DNA of 64,000 bases from Syntrophobacteraceae bacterium. Its GTDB lineage: Bacteria > Desulfobacterota > Syntrophobacteria > Syntrophobacterales > Syntrophobacteraceae. The position numbers and the translations under genes are program-made. The notes below the pieces were generated by a model. It did no database searches. It was not told where the DNA came from and saw only the letters and a list, made by a program, of their open reading frames with translations. Location of the stretch: positions 1 through 64,000 of the forward strand of contig JALOPI010000017.1 in the NCBI GenBank assembly GCA_025453975.1, written 5' to 3'. The stretch's first letter is position 1, and the number at the start of each line of letters is the position of its first letter. Positions 27,625 through 36,546 of this stretch are shown in pieces.

Positions 27625-28554
27625 ATGCATGAGCTTGGAGAGCATCTCAGGACGGAGCGCCAGAAGCAGGGGCTGACGGTCAGCTTCATTTCCGAGAAGA
27701 CCCGCATCAGCAGCAGCATGATCGACGCCCTGGAGGCGGGCGCATTCGATCGCATCGGGATACCTCTCATCATTCGGGGCTTCATCAGGAGCTATTGCGA
27801 TGCCCTGGGTGTGGAATCCGTCCCCCTGATCGAAAAATACGAAAAGCACATTGGCTCCTTCGATCGCCAGGGGTCGGGCTTCCGCAAGTATGCGGAATGG
27901 TGCCGGTCCATCAGAAGGAAAGGGCGGTCGCGGGTTTTTCTGATCGTGCTGATCGTCATCCTCGCCATCGGGACGCTCGTCGGGGGAGCATGGTTCTCCC
28001 TGTGGCTCAAAAACCAGCAGTCGACGGAAAAAACGAGCGAAGTCAATCCCTCGCTGGAGCTGCCTTCGGACCTGATCCGGCCTCAAGGGGGAGCCCTGGC
28101 CAGCGTGGAGGAGCCGGGTGGACCCGGGTCCTCATCCAATCCCTCTCCCGACGCCGGCGAGGGAGCACGGGAGTCCGCCGCCCCAGGTCGTTCCGGCCTC
28201 GACAAGCCAGGCTTGCTGGGGATCCCCTGTAAGCCCGTTTCCCAGACGCCATCGGCCACCGAAGTCCTGCCCATGGAAGCGGAAGAAGGTTCGGGAAAGA
28301 CGGCGCGACCCCATGTCCTGACCCTGGAGGCAATCCGAAGGACGGGAGTGAAGCTCAGGATCGACGACCAGGGTGACTTGGCCCTCAAGCTGGGGGCAGG
28401 CGACCGCAAGGAGCTGCAGGTGATGCGGGTGGTTGAGCTCGAGCTGCGCGACCCCCAATCCCTGAAGATCATGTGGGATGGCGAGATCGTCCGGAACGGC
28501 CCGGCTCGGCTCCGCCTTCCCCCGGCATCACAGGAGGAGGGAAAGAAGCCCTGA
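27625..28554 (+). CDS. rodZ: RodZ-like cytoskeletal/HTH membrane protein
   Basis: 309 residues from the ATG at 27625. A cytoplasmic helix-turn-helix domain of the HTH_25 type (about residues 1-75) is followed by a basic juxtamembrane stretch, one membrane helix (about 110-130), a long Pro/Gly/Ser linker and a C-terminal beta domain of the DUF4115 type (VKLRIDDQGDLALKLGAGDRKE). RodZ anchors MreB to the elongation machinery; mreB itself is 26 kb away at 54766. Codons about 169-183 in the linker fall within a REP-like repeat sequence (28129-28170). Confidence 0.85.
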   Translation: MHELGEHLRTERQKQGLTVSFISEKTRISSSMIDALEAGAFDRIGIPLIIRGFIRSYCDALGVESVPLIEKYEKHIGSFDRQGSGFRKYAEWCRSIRRKGRSRVFLIVLIVILAIGTLVGGAWFSLWLKNQQSTEKTSEVNPSLELPSDLIRPQGGALASVEEPGGPGSSSNPSPDAGEGARESAAPGRSGLDKPGLLGIPCKPVSQTPSATEVLPMEAEEGSGKTARPHVLTLEAIRRTGVKLRIDDQGDLALKLGAGDRKELQVMRVVELELRDPQSLKIMWDGEIVRNGPARLRLPPASQEEGKKP

Positions 28555-28593
28555 GCGATTCACCCCTGGACACACTGGTGGTTGTATCCCTTG

Positions 28594-28630
28594 AGCGCCT
28601 CATTTCATTTTAGGAAGGTGCTTTTTTTTT
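28594..28630 (+). terminator. Rho-independent terminator after rodZ
   Basis: A stem of seven pairs (AGCGCCT 28594-28600 with AGGTGCT 28616-28622, one G-U pair) encloses a 15-base loop and runs directly into nine T residues (28622-28630). It separates the mfd-surA-rodZ transcript from recO. Confidence 0.65.
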
Positions 28631-28700
28631 GGGGCGGGGCGGGGGAGGAAGGCCGTCGCTTTCCGGAGGGGATGGGCTGCGGGGATATGAGGCTCGATCC

Positions 28701-29453
28701 ATGAGTGGGCGGGAGACCGAAGCCTTCATTCTCAAAACCGAGGATCTGGGCGAGGCGGATCGATGGGTCAGCCTCTATGCCCGGTCGGGTGGGAGACTCA
28801 GGGGACTGGCCAAGGGGGCGCGTCGGAGCCGCAGGAGATTCGCGAACGTTTTCGAGCCCTGCAGCCTCGTCACCATGGAGCTTCGGGAAAAGCGTTCCCT
28901 GGTGTGGATCGAAGCTTGCAAGCTTCTGGATCCACACTTAGCATTACGAGAGCACGTGGGTAAGTGGGCCTGTGGAGCCCTGCTCTGCGAGCTTGTGCTG
29001 GAGCTGGTTCCCGAGGGAGAGACGGATGAGGGGCTGTTCCGGCTTCTGAAGCATTCCGTGTGGCAGCTGGCAGAGGAGCGGGCGCCCTTGAATGTGGTCC
29101 TGGTGTTCCTGTGCCGTCTGATGGACATGTCCGGATACCTGCAGGCCATTTCCGGCTGTGATCGCTGTGGGAGGGGGCTGCGCGATGCGCGATCCTGGAG
29201 GTGGGACCCGGCTCGCGGTATTCTGCTCTGCTCCGATCATGGTCCCCTGTCCGCGGGAATGCTATCCATCGACCTCGGCAGTCTTCTTGTCATCGAGGGA
29301 ATACGAAGGATGCCTCTCGATTCCATCTGGAGGTTGCAGTTTTCATCCAGCCAGCGGCTGGAGATTCTGCGCTCCCTGCTGGGCTGGGTTTCCTTCCACA
29401 CGGGAAAGGGTTTTGCCTCGCGTAAGGTCATCGAGCAGCTGGACTGGACGTGA
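28701..29453 (+). CDS. recO: DNA repair protein RecO
   Basis: 250 residues from the ATG at 28701, with GAGG 9 bases upstream; a longer in-frame start at 28629 runs into the terminator. RecO has an N-terminal OB fold (ETEAFILKTEDLGEADRWVSLY, GLAKGARRS) and an alpha-helical C-terminal part with a zinc-finger remnant (CDRCGRGL, later LLCSDH). It loads RecA on gapped DNA with RecR. Its 5' neighbour is a strong terminator, so it should have its own promoter, which I could not identify in the G-rich 70-base gap. Confidence 0.93.
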   Translation: MSGRETEAFILKTEDLGEADRWVSLYARSGGRLRGLAKGARRSRRRFANVFEPCSLVTMELREKRSLVWIEACKLLDPHLALREHVGKWACGALLCELVLELVPEGETDEGLFRLLKHSVWQLAEERAPLNVVLVFLCRLMDMSGYLQAISGCDRCGRGLRDARSWRWDPARGILLCSDHGPLSAGMLSIDLGSLLVIEGIRRMPLDSIWRLQFSSSQRLEILRSLLGWVSFHTGKGFASRKVIEQLDWT

Positions 29454-29606
29454 TTGGGCGCGCCGGAAGGACGCCCCCGTGAGCCGCGGGGGACTGCCTT
29501 CTTGAGATCCAGGGGCTGATCTCGGCGGTGTGGAGAGGGGAAGGATCCCGTGGCTGTCCCGGAAAGCCCGGGTGGACACTCACGTTAGCGGAAGGATGGA
29601 TGAGAC

Positions 29607-30314
29607 TTGGATTTTGTGGGTCAGCTTGAAGGCGTCGCTCTGAATCACCCGATCCTGGCCGTGGGGCTGTCTTTTCTGGGAGGGGTCCTGGCCAGTCTGA
29701 CTCCATGCAGTTATCCCATGCTGCCCATCACGGTGGCTTTCATCGGAGGGAAAGCCCACGGAAGTCGCTGGATGGGCTTCAAGCTGGCGGTTTTCTATGT
29801 GCTGGGGCTGGCCTTGGTGTATGCTTCCCTGGGAGCGTTCGCGGCGCTGTCGGGACGCATGTTCGGGGCCATGACCACGAGTCCCTGGACTTACCTGGTG
29901 GTGGGGAACGTCTGCCTCTTCTTTGGCCTGGCGATGCTGGACGTGGTCCAATTGACGCCTCCCGCGTTCCTCAATCGACTTCAGATTCGGGACCTGCCTG
30001 GGCACGATATCCTCTCCAGCATGTTCCTGGGCGGGGCCTCCGCCCTGGTGGTCAGTACCTGCACGACGCCGGTCCTTGCGGTGCTCCTCACCATCGTGGC
30101 AACGGGGCAGAGCGTATTCTGGGGCATCTTGATGCTCTTTGCCTTTGCCTATGGTCTGGGGATCCTCGTGATCTTCGTCGGAACTTTCACCAGCCTGCTC
30201 ACCGCCTTGCCCAGATCGGGGGTCTGGATGAGGCGGGTTCAGAAGCTCTTTGGACTGCTGATGCTGCTCGCAGCCCAGTACTACTTCATCAAAACAGGAG
30301 AGCTGTGGTTATGA
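29607..30314 (+). CDS. ccdA: CcdA/DsbD-type transmembrane thiol-disulfide carrier
   Basis: 235 residues and at least six predicted membrane helices. The TTG at 29607 directly follows an in-frame stop and has GGAAGGA 11 bases upstream. The two conserved cysteine motifs of the family are present: TPCSYP near residue 33 and STCTTP near residue 150. CcdA moves electrons from cytoplasmic thioredoxin to periplasmic thiol proteins such as cytochrome c maturation factors. The downstream TlpA gene overlaps its stop (ATGA), indicating a functional pair. Confidence 0.9.
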   Translation: MDFVGQLEGVALNHPILAVGLSFLGGVLASLTPCSYPMLPITVAFIGGKAHGSRWMGFKLAVFYVLGLALVYASLGAFAALSGRMFGAMTTSPWTYLVVGNVCLFFGLAMLDVVQLTPPAFLNRLQIRDLPGHDILSSMFLGGASALVVSTCTTPVLAVLLTIVATGQSVFWGILMLFAFAYGLGILVIFVGTFTSLLTALPRSGVWMRRVQKLFGLLMLLAAQYYFIKTGELWL

Positions 30315-30871
30315 AGCATGTGGCCAGGATCGCCGCCAGTTTCGTAAGCGTGACACTTTTCGTTCTCATGACCTTCGGGACGACAGCCCTTGCGGGTGTG
30401 GATGACGCCACGGCAAGCGGTGTCGAAGGGAGGACGCTCCTTGCGGGGCTCTTTGGGTCGACCACCAAGTCCCAGGCCCCGGATTTCGATCTCCAGGACC
30501 TCAAGGGCACTCCGGTCAAGCTGAGCCAGTTCCGGGGGGATCGCCCCGTGCTGCTTTACTTCTGGGCCACCTGGTGCCCGTCATGCTCCACCATGAAGCC
30601 TCACCTGGCCAAGGTTCGCGAGAAGGTCCCCGAAAAGGACTTGCAGATTCTGGGCATCAATGTCGGTGAAGGGGACAGCCTGGAGAAAGTGAAGCGCTAC
30701 CAGGAGGGTCATCCGTCGCCCTGGCCCACCCTCTATGACGCGGGCAGCAAGGTGGCCAGGTCCTATCGAGTCCAGGGCATCCCCCTGTTCGTTCTCATCG
30801 ATAAGGAAGGCATGATCGTCTATCAGGGCAACGATCTGCCCCAGGATCCCCTGCAGATCCTCAAAAAGTGA
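30311..30871 (+). CDS. TlpA/ResA-like periplasmic thioredoxin
   Basis: 186 residues from the ATG at 30311, which overlaps the ccdA stop. A signal peptide or N-terminal anchor (about residues 1-29) is followed by an AhpC/TSA-Redoxin fold: APDFDLQDLKG, active site WATWCPSC near residue 95, and the cis-proline loop QGIPLFVLID. It most likely receives electrons from CcdA and reduces apocytochrome c or other envelope disulfides. No cytochrome maturation genes are next to it. Confidence 0.9.
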   Translation: MKHVARIAASFVSVTLFVLMTFGTTALAGVDDATASGVEGRTLLAGLFGSTTKSQAPDFDLQDLKGTPVKLSQFRGDRPVLLYFWATWCPSCSTMKPHLAKVREKVPEKDLQILGINVGEGDSLEKVKRYQEGHPSPWPTLYDAGSKVARSYRVQGIPLFVLIDKEGMIVYQGNDLPQDPLQILKK

Positions 30872-31022
30872 GCTGTTCAGGAGTCGTGGGCGGGATAGCG
30901 GAGCCTCCCCGGGGACTGGATCGGCGAACAGAGGATCGGGCGGCGCAGGTTGCGGGGTTCGCCAGGAGTCCGTCGGTTTGGGGGGGGGCTCATGGGGCGT
31001 GCATTAAGGGGGAAGGGGAAAG

Positions 31023-32303
31023 ATGAAGGATGTGCTCACCGTCATCATGGCTGGAGGACGAGGGACGAGGCTCATGCCCCTCACGCAGGACCGCTCGAAG
31101 CCCGCGGTGCCCATCGGGGGAGTTTATCGCCTCATCGACATCCCCCTCAGCAACTGCATCAACTCTCAGCTCTATAAGATCATCGTTTTCCCGCAGTACA
31201 AGTCCCAGTCTCTGACGGATCACCTCGAGGAGGGCTGGAACATTTTTTCCAGCGCGCTGGGGCACTATCTCAAGATCGCGGCGCCCCAGCAGAGGATGGG
31301 AACCGACTGGTATCGCGGAACGGCGGATTCCGTCCGACAGAACATTTACCTCATCGAGAGAGAGCACCCTCGATATGTGCTCATCCTTTCGGGCGATCAC
31401 CTCTACAAGATGGACTACAGCCAGTTTCGGGCCTATCACGAAGAGCACGACGCCGACGTGACGGTGGGCTTGCTGGAGGTGGACCGTTCCCAGGGCTCGG
31501 AGTTCGGCATTGCCGAGGTGGACAGCGACTTCCGCATCCGGGCATGGGAGGAGAAGCCCAGCGAGCCCAAGGCCATTCCCGATGATCCTGAAAGATGCCT
31601 GGCATCCATGGGGATCTATCTCTTCAAGACCCCAATCCTTCTGGATTTGCTGAAGAAGACCGACTACGAGGACTTCGGCCGGGACATCATACCCAGGCTG
31701 ATTCAGGAGATGAAGGTCCAGGCCTATCCCTACCGTCGCCTCAACAAGATCAGGGACTACATTTACACGATGGAGTCCGACGGCGTCCGAAGGCTCAAGC
31801 TGGTGGACGGCACCAGGGATTCCCAGTACTGGCGGGACGTGGGAACGCTGGATTCCTACTGGAATGCCAACATGGACCTGACGGGCGTGGATCCGTTCTT
31901 CAACCTCTACGGGTCTCTCTGGCCCATCCGGACCTTTCAGAAGCAGTTCCCGCCAGCCAAGTTCGTGTTCAACCAGCCCGAGGCGAGGCCGCCGCGCGTG
32001 GGGATGGCCCTCGACTCCCTCGTGGGGCCGGGGTGCATCATCAGCGGCGGGACGGTCAGGAGCTCGGTCCTGGGCTGCAACGTCATGGTCCGGAGCTGGG
32101 CCGAGGTGGATGAGTCCGTGGTCATGGACCATGTGGAGATCGGCCGCGACTGCAGGATCAAGAAGGCCATCATCGACAAGCACAACTTCATTCCGCCCGG
32201 GACTCACATCGGCATCGATCCCCAGGAGGACCGCAAACAGTTCGAGGTGACCCCCCGGGGAATCACCGTGGTCCCCAAGGGGTATTTTTCCCGGGAAGCC
32301 TGA
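31023..32303 (+). CDS. glgC: Glucose-1-phosphate adenylyltransferase GlgC
   Basis: 426 residues. It makes ADP-glucose, the donor for glycogen. The nucleotide-binding [20 protein letters not shown], the substrate motif EFGIAEVD and a C-terminal left-handed beta-helix ([18 protein letters not shown]) are present. AAGGGGAAAG precedes the ATG. No glgA or glgB follows; gatA lies convergent, separated by a hairpin element. Storage-polymer synthesis is inferred from the family only. Confidence 0.96.
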   Translation: MKDVLTVIMAGGRGTRLMPLTQDRSKPAVPIGGVYRLIDIPLSNCINSQLYKIIVFPQYKSQSLTDHLEEGWNIFSSALGHYLKIAAPQQRMGTDWYRGTADSVRQNIYLIEREHPRYVLILSGDHLYKMDYSQFRAYHEEHDADVTVGLLEVDRSQGSEFGIAEVDSDFRIRAWEEKPSEPKAIPDDPERCLASMGIYLFKTPILLDLLKKTDYEDFGRDIIPRLIQEMKVQAYPYRRLNKIRDYIYTMESDGVRRLKLVDGTRDSQYWRDVGTLDSYWNANMDLTGVDPFFNLYGSLWPIRTFQKQFPPAKFVFNQPEARPPRVGMALDSLVGPGCIISGGTVRSSVLGCNVMVRSWAEVDESVVMDHVEIGRDCRIKKAIIDKHNFIPPGTHIGIDPQEDRKQFEVTPRGITVVPKGYFSREA

Positions 32304-32343
32304 GTCCCTTTCAGGCGGACGACGAGGCAGGATCCCAGATTTG

Positions 32344-32424
32344 TGCAGGTTGGGTTGAGCGATGGCGAAACCCAACATGGCTCGCGGCCGGTGCTGGGCT
32401 TCACTTGGTTCAACCCAACCTGCA
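32344..32424. repeat. MITE-like 81-bp inverted-repeat element between glgC and gatA
   Basis: Perfect 15-bp terminal inverted repeats (TGCAGGTTGGGTTGA at 32344-32358 and its complement at 32410-32424) enclose a second, imperfect pair (GCGAAACCCAACA against TGCTGGGCTTCAC) and a GC-rich loop. The GTTGGGTT...AACCCAAC pattern resembles short dispersed palindromes known from many bacteria. It could also act as a bidirectional terminator for the two convergent genes. I found no second copy in the window. Confidence 0.7.
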
Positions 32425-32472
32425 ACTTGTCTCCACTCATTGAGAAGATATTTTGTCGGAATGGCGCCGCCT

Positions 32473-33913
32473 CTAAAGCTCCGGCCGTGCCAGGTGGTGG
32501 TCCGTGTGCTGCTCGAACTGGTGGGCGATTCGGAGCACCAGGTCTTCCCTCAGGTGGGGGCCGAGGATCTGCTTCGCTGGAGAGGCCGCAAGGGATCGAA
32601 ATCCCGGGAATTCCCGCCAGGCTCGCCGGCAGTGTCAGCACGTCGCTCAGGTACATCTGGAGGGGATCGTCGGACTTCTCGCCGATCTTGAAAGCCGGGA
32701 TGGGGGCCACGGGGGCCAGGAGGGCGTCGCATCGCTCGAAGGCATCCAGGAAATCCTGTCGAATCAGGGTGCGGACCTGGGAAGCCTTCCGGTAATAGGC
32801 GTCGTAGTAGCCGGCCGAAAGGACGTAGGTCCCCAGCATGATCCGGCGCTTCACTTCGGTGCCGAAGCCTTCGGAGCGGCTCCGGCGGTACATGGTCATG
32901 AGGTCCCGTGCATCGGGGGCACGCAGGCCGTATTTCACACCGTCGTAGCGCGCCAGATTGGAGCTGGCCTCGGCGGGGGCGATGATGTAATAGGCGGCCA
33001 CCCCGTACTGGGTGTGAGGGAGGGAGACCTCCATGAGCTCGGCCCCCAGCTCTTCACACTTCCGGATGGCTGTCCGCACGACGGCTTCCACGTCGGGGTG
33101 CATGCCCTCGACGAAGTATTCTCTCGGGATGCCGAGACGGAGCCCTTTCATGGGCTCCCGCAGAGCGGCCCGATAGTCGGGCACGGGCAGCTCGATGGAG
33201 GTGGAATCACGCTGGTCGTGGCCGGCCATGACCTGGAGGAGCAGGGCGGCATCCTCCACGTCCCGGGTGATGGGGCCGATCTGATCCAGGGAGGAGGCAA
33301 AAGCCACGAGACCGAATCGCGAGACCCGGCCGTACGTGGGCTTGAGCCCCACGACTCCACAGAATGAGGCGGGCTGGCGGATGGAGCCCCCCGTGTCGGT
33401 GCCCAGGGATCCCGCGCACAGGTCCGCCGCCACCGCCGCGGCCGAGCCTCCACTGGACCCTCCGGGAACGCGGTCGGTGCTCCAGGGATTGCGGGTGGGG
33501 CCGAACCCCGAATTCTCCGTGGAGGACCCCATGGCGAACTCGTCCATGTTGACCTTGCCGAGGAAGATGGCTCCGGCGGCCCTCAGCTTTTCGATGACCG
33601 TTCCGTCGTAGGGGGGAAGGAAGCCTTCCAGAATCCGGGAGCCGCAGGTGGTGCAAACGCCCCGGGTACAGATGACGTCCTTGATGGCCAGGGGAATGCC
33701 CGCCAGGGGCAGGGATTCCAGATCATCGCGCCGCTGATCCAACCGCTCCGCCTCGCGAAGCGCCGTTTCGGCCTGTATGGCGAGATAGGCGTGCAGATGG
33801 CCGTCCCATCTCTCGATACGATCGAGATAATGCAGGGTGAGCTCCCTGGCGCCGATCTCCCTGCGAAGGAGACGGTCTCGCAGCTCGTGTATGGTCATGG
33901 AGGTTGGGTCCAT
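32473..33913 (-). CDS. gatA: Glutamyl/aspartyl-tRNA amidotransferase subunit A, 3' end frameshifted
   Basis: The start ATG at 33913 follows AAGGAAA. The amidase Ser-Ser-Lys core is intact: Lys in [11 protein letters not shown], the serines of GGSSGGSAA, and the [11 protein letters not shown] motif. The frame is normal to about residue 447 (CGLSSE). There the family should continue GLPVGLQ, but the sequence jumps to [10 protein letters not shown]...FEQ in another frame, ending at a TAG at 32473. The gap equals about 17 missing bases near 32571. Read in the original frame the protein runs on to 32204, through the MITE-like hairpin and into antisense glgC. With GatB and GatC it amidates misacylated tRNA. 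It is either a real lesion or an assembly error. Confidence 0.85.
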
Positions 33914-34076
33914 CACAGGATTTCCTTTGCTGGAGTCTCTCTGGCCCATGCTCTCGGCTCTCCCGCATCCCAGGGGGGCACGCAAGGGGGGCCGCGATGA
34001 AAGGGGCGATGCCGGATGGCGAGGTGTCGGGGGGATCCGTGGATCCGACGGACCCCGGCGTCCCGCCATTCGGTGG

Positions 34077-34367
34077 TCAGATGATCTTCGGGACGATGAA
34101 GCTGCTTTGATCCGTCTCCGGAGCATTGGCCAGGGCGGCCTCCCGGTGGAGAGAGCCCAGCACCCGGTCGGGGCGGAGCACATTCCGGTTCTGGATGGCA
34201 TGGGTGGTGGGGGCGACGTGGGACGTGTCCACCTGGCCCAAGGCATCCACGTACTCCAGGATGCTGTTCATCTGCTCCGTCATGAGCGCTTCGTCGGCCT
34301 CGGACAAATCCAGCCGGGCCAGCTGCGCCACGTGACGGACTTCTTCCCGGGTGATTTTACCTGGCAT
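34077..34367 (-). CDS. gatC: Glutamyl/aspartyl-tRNA amidotransferase subunit C
   Basis: 96 residues from the ATG at 34367. GatC is a small clamp that binds GatA and GatB; the typical start ([17 protein letters not shown]) and the C-terminal motif LRPDRV with a late FIVPKII are present. AAGGAAG, its ribosome site, lies within the last codons of the upstream gene, 4 bases away. gatA follows after 163 bases. No gatB is in the window. Confidence 0.95.
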   Translation of the reverse strand: MPGKITREEVRHVAQLARLDLSEADEALMTEQMNSILEYVDALGQVDTSHVAPTTHAIQNRNVLRPDRVLGSLHREAALANAPETDQSSFIVPKII

Positions 34368-34371
34368 GGTC

Positions 34372-35055
34372 CTATCTTCCTTGCTGGGGGGAGGCCCCCT
34401 CGGGCACCCCGTGAAAGGTCTCCATGGTGCGGCAGTCCCTGAAGGCTCCCAGGACCTCCTGGATGCCAGTGCCCCTGCAGTTTGCCAGCACCTGGAAAGT
34501 GAGATCGTGCACTCTCGCCTCCTCCAGCTCCTGCTCGCCGGGGGTGGCGTCAAAACGCTGGATGAACCGGGCAAAGCGGATCACGTGAATGAGCTCATGG
34601 CTGATGATGTAAACGGCCAGAGCCTGCAGACCGATCTGAGGATCCCGCCGGGCTGCCTTGCGGATGACGTGGTCCTGAAGGCATATCTTGAAATAATCCC
34701 CGGGGTTGCCACCCCTCAACTTCTGGTCCGGGCACCGGAGGTATCGCCGGATCTGGGCGAAAGCCGAATCGGTGATCTCCTCCGGCGTCAAGTCCGACAG
34801 GGAGCGAATGTCGTAGCGGTATCGCTTCCAGTCCGAAGTGGAGATCTTGTAATGATTGCTGACAAGATCTTCCGCGATTTCAATAGCGTGCTCCAGCGCC
34901 TGGATTTCGTGAAGGTCGAAAGGGACCCTGGTCACGTTCGAGCCCGCGTCGCCATGGAGCTTCGCATCCGCCGAAGGGGCTGCATGCCAGCTCGGCCCAG
35001 GGGCGCGGAGCCCGGCGGAGGCGACGGGCTCGATGGGGATTCGATGGAGCTTCAT
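34372..35055 (-). CDS. Putative zinc metallopeptidase-like protein (HELIH motif)
   Basis: 227 residues if it starts at the ATG at 35055; a GTG at 34935 is an alternative and would remove the low-complexity first 40 residues. There is no signal peptide. The C-terminal half has SHELIHVIRF near residue 163, an HExxH zinc site, with a downstream EEARVHD that could give the third ligand (E or H). I cannot place it in a named peptidase family. It sits 4 bases upstream of gatC on the same strand, so co-transcription with gatCA is likely. Function unknown. Confidence 0.65.
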   Translation of the reverse strand: MKLHRIPIEPVASAGLRAPGPSWHAAPSADAKLHGDAGSNVTRVPFDLHEIQALEHAIEIAEDLVSNHYKISTSDWKRYRYDIRSLSDLTPEEITDSAFAQIRRYLRCPDQKLRGGNPGDYFKICLQDHVIRKAARRDPQIGLQALAVYIISHELIHVIRFARFIQRFDATPGEQELEEARVHDLTFQVLANCRGTGIQEVLGAFRDCRTMETFHGVPEGASPQQGR

Positions 35056-35146
35056 GGATGAAAACGGGTACCCCTGTGCTCGGGTGGGTGCGGTTTTCGG
35101 CTCTTCCCGCGAGGTGGCCGCCGGCCGCGCGCACAGTCCTCCATGG

Positions 35147-35866
35147 CTACTGGGCCGCCAGCGTCTTTTCATTGGGATGGGAGCCCAGCCAGGTCACCTT
35201 GCCCTGCTCGAGGTCATAAATGGCAGCCACCACTTTGACTTTGCCGTCGCGCACTCTTTTTCGGATCGCTTCACTGTTTTCGAGGATGTCCTCGATGGCC
35301 TGCCAGGCGTTTTCCTTGACGGCTTCCTCCACCAGCGCATCCCCGGCCATCTGGGGATGCGCGGCCTTGGCGCGGGCTACGGCGGGCATGATATTATCCA
35401 CCAGCTGGGGAATGCTGCCATGCACCTCCGCTTTTTGGGCCACGGCCGTCACCGCGCCGCATCGCGTGTGGCCGAGCACCAGGAGGACGGGCGTTCCCAG
35501 GTGATCCACTCCGTATTCCATGGAGCCGATCTCATCGACGTCAGCCACGTTTCCGGCAACTCGGATCACGAAAAGATCGCCGATGCCGCTGTCGAAGAGC
35601 ACCTCGACGGGTACCCTCGAGTCGGAGCAGCTCAGAATGGTGGCGAAGGGCTTCTGCCCCTTGGCAACCGTCTCCTTGCGCCGGTCGGCACCCTGGTTGG
35701 GGTGCTTGACGGTCCCTCCCGCATAGCGATCATTGCCCTCCCTGAGCTGGCTCAGAGCCTGGTCCGGGGAGATTCCGGCCCCTTCACCGGAAGCCCAGGG
35801 CAGGGAAGGACTCCACAACAGCAGAGAAATCATGATGATCATCCAGCAAGAATGCCTCACCCTCAT
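35147..35866 (-). CDS. Exported beta-class carbonic anhydrase
   Basis: 239 residues from the ATG at 35866, chosen because GGAGGA is 6 bases upstream (a longer start at 35890 lacks one). An N-terminal signal peptide (about residues 1-26, ending PWASG) is followed by a beta-carbonic anhydrase with the zinc ligands in CSDSRVP and HTRCGAV and the catalytic Asp/Arg pair of the first motif. It interconverts CO2 and bicarbonate; export to the periplasm is unusual for the beta class but known. The first gene of a possible CA-metallopeptidase-gatCA string. Confidence 0.92.
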   Translation of the reverse strand: MRVRHSCWMIIMISLLLWSPSLPWASGEGAGISPDQALSQLREGNDRYAGGTVKHPNQGADRRKETVAKGQKPFATILSCSDSRVPVEVLFDSGIGDLFVIRVAGNVADVDEIGSMEYGVDHLGTPVLLVLGHTRCGAVTAVAQKAEVHGSIPQLVDNIMPAVARAKAAHPQMAGDALVEEAVKENAWQAIEDILENSEAIRKRVRDGKVKVVAAIYDLEQGKVTWLGSHPNEKTLAAQ

Positions 35867-36024
35867 TATGTCCTCCTGCGTCTCGATCATTGGTCAATAG
35901 TGCTCCCCATCCACGCTTCACATCCATCTCACGCGCCGAATCCCCTTCTTCTACTAGAAACTCCTTCACGAATCAAATGGTCTGTCCGTTTCTGGACGGA
36001 CCCGGGCCGCAAGCGCATTTCAGT

Positions 36025-36053
36025 TTGAATGATGGTTTTAGGTTTGATATAAG
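36025..36053 (+). promoter_or_regulatory. Strong sigma-70-type promoter before a small ORF
   Basis: TTGAAT (36025-36030), exactly 17 bases, TATAAG (36048-36053), in a clearly AT-rich island within otherwise GC-rich DNA. The next plus-strand ORF starts at 36201. A 6-bp hairpin GTCCGT/ACGGAC (35984-36001) lies just upstream, in the divergent region with the carbonic anhydrase gene. The rest of the 335-base gap shows nothing else. Confidence 0.6.
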
Positions 36054-36200
36054 TTTCAATAATTGACTGGTTGCGGTTAGAGGCCGATTCGGGGGGAGAC
36101 GGATGCGGTGCGCGGCCCGACGGGGGCAAAAGGCGGGCAGCGCCGGTCCCGACGGCATCCATGGGTGGAACGGGGCGTCAGACGCGGTGGGAGAGAGGAC

Positions 36201-36422
36201 ATGAAGCAGCTCAGCTTGTTCCAGGTCGAGGGTGGAGTTGCTCCTCGAGAGAGCGCATCCAATGGCAGATTCACGCAGTATGTCGAAAACCAGGCCTGCC
36301 GGATGGAGCAGTGTGGATGGGTCGAGGAAGCCACCAACCTCAGACGCTGGGCCAGAGAGCTTCGGGCCGGAGACGTCGAGTCCGGTTACGTGGTGCAGGA
36401 GCCCTTGCTGCCCAGGAGCTGA
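36201..36422 (+). CDS. Small hypothetical protein (73 aa)
   Basis: The ATG at 36201 (MKQLSLFQ...) is preceded by GAGAGGAC. The product has no signal peptide or membrane helix; it holds two cysteines and a charged helical C-terminal half with several Trp and Arg (CRMEQCGWVEEATNLRRWA). It is not a recognised family. The plus-strand promoter at 36025 and the ribosome site support a real gene, giving a leader of about 140 nt. The gene is isolated between divergent carbonic anhydrase and the convergent SagB-like gene. Confidence 0.5.
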   Translation: MKQLSLFQVEGGVAPRESASNGRFTQYVENQACRMEQCGWVEEATNLRRWARELRAGDVESGYVVQEPLLPRS

Positions 36423-36546
36423 AGGCTCGGCCCGTGAGTGAGGGTAACCACTGATCACAACAACGGATCACGCTCGGCCCGGCCCGAGGTGTTCCGCGTG
36501 GATCGGTTGATGGGCGCTCCAGGGGGTGGGGTGCCTGGCCGCCGGT

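Noticed and set aside
32204-34246. Single long minus-strand frame of 680 codons over gatA
   Set aside because: It starts upstream of the true gatA ATG and ends in antisense glgC after the frameshift; only residues encoded by 33913-32573 match GatA.
36071-36454. Two alternative frames overlapping the small ORF at 36201
   Set aside because: They lack a ribosome site and contain no family motifs; the ATG at 36201 has one and follows a promoter.
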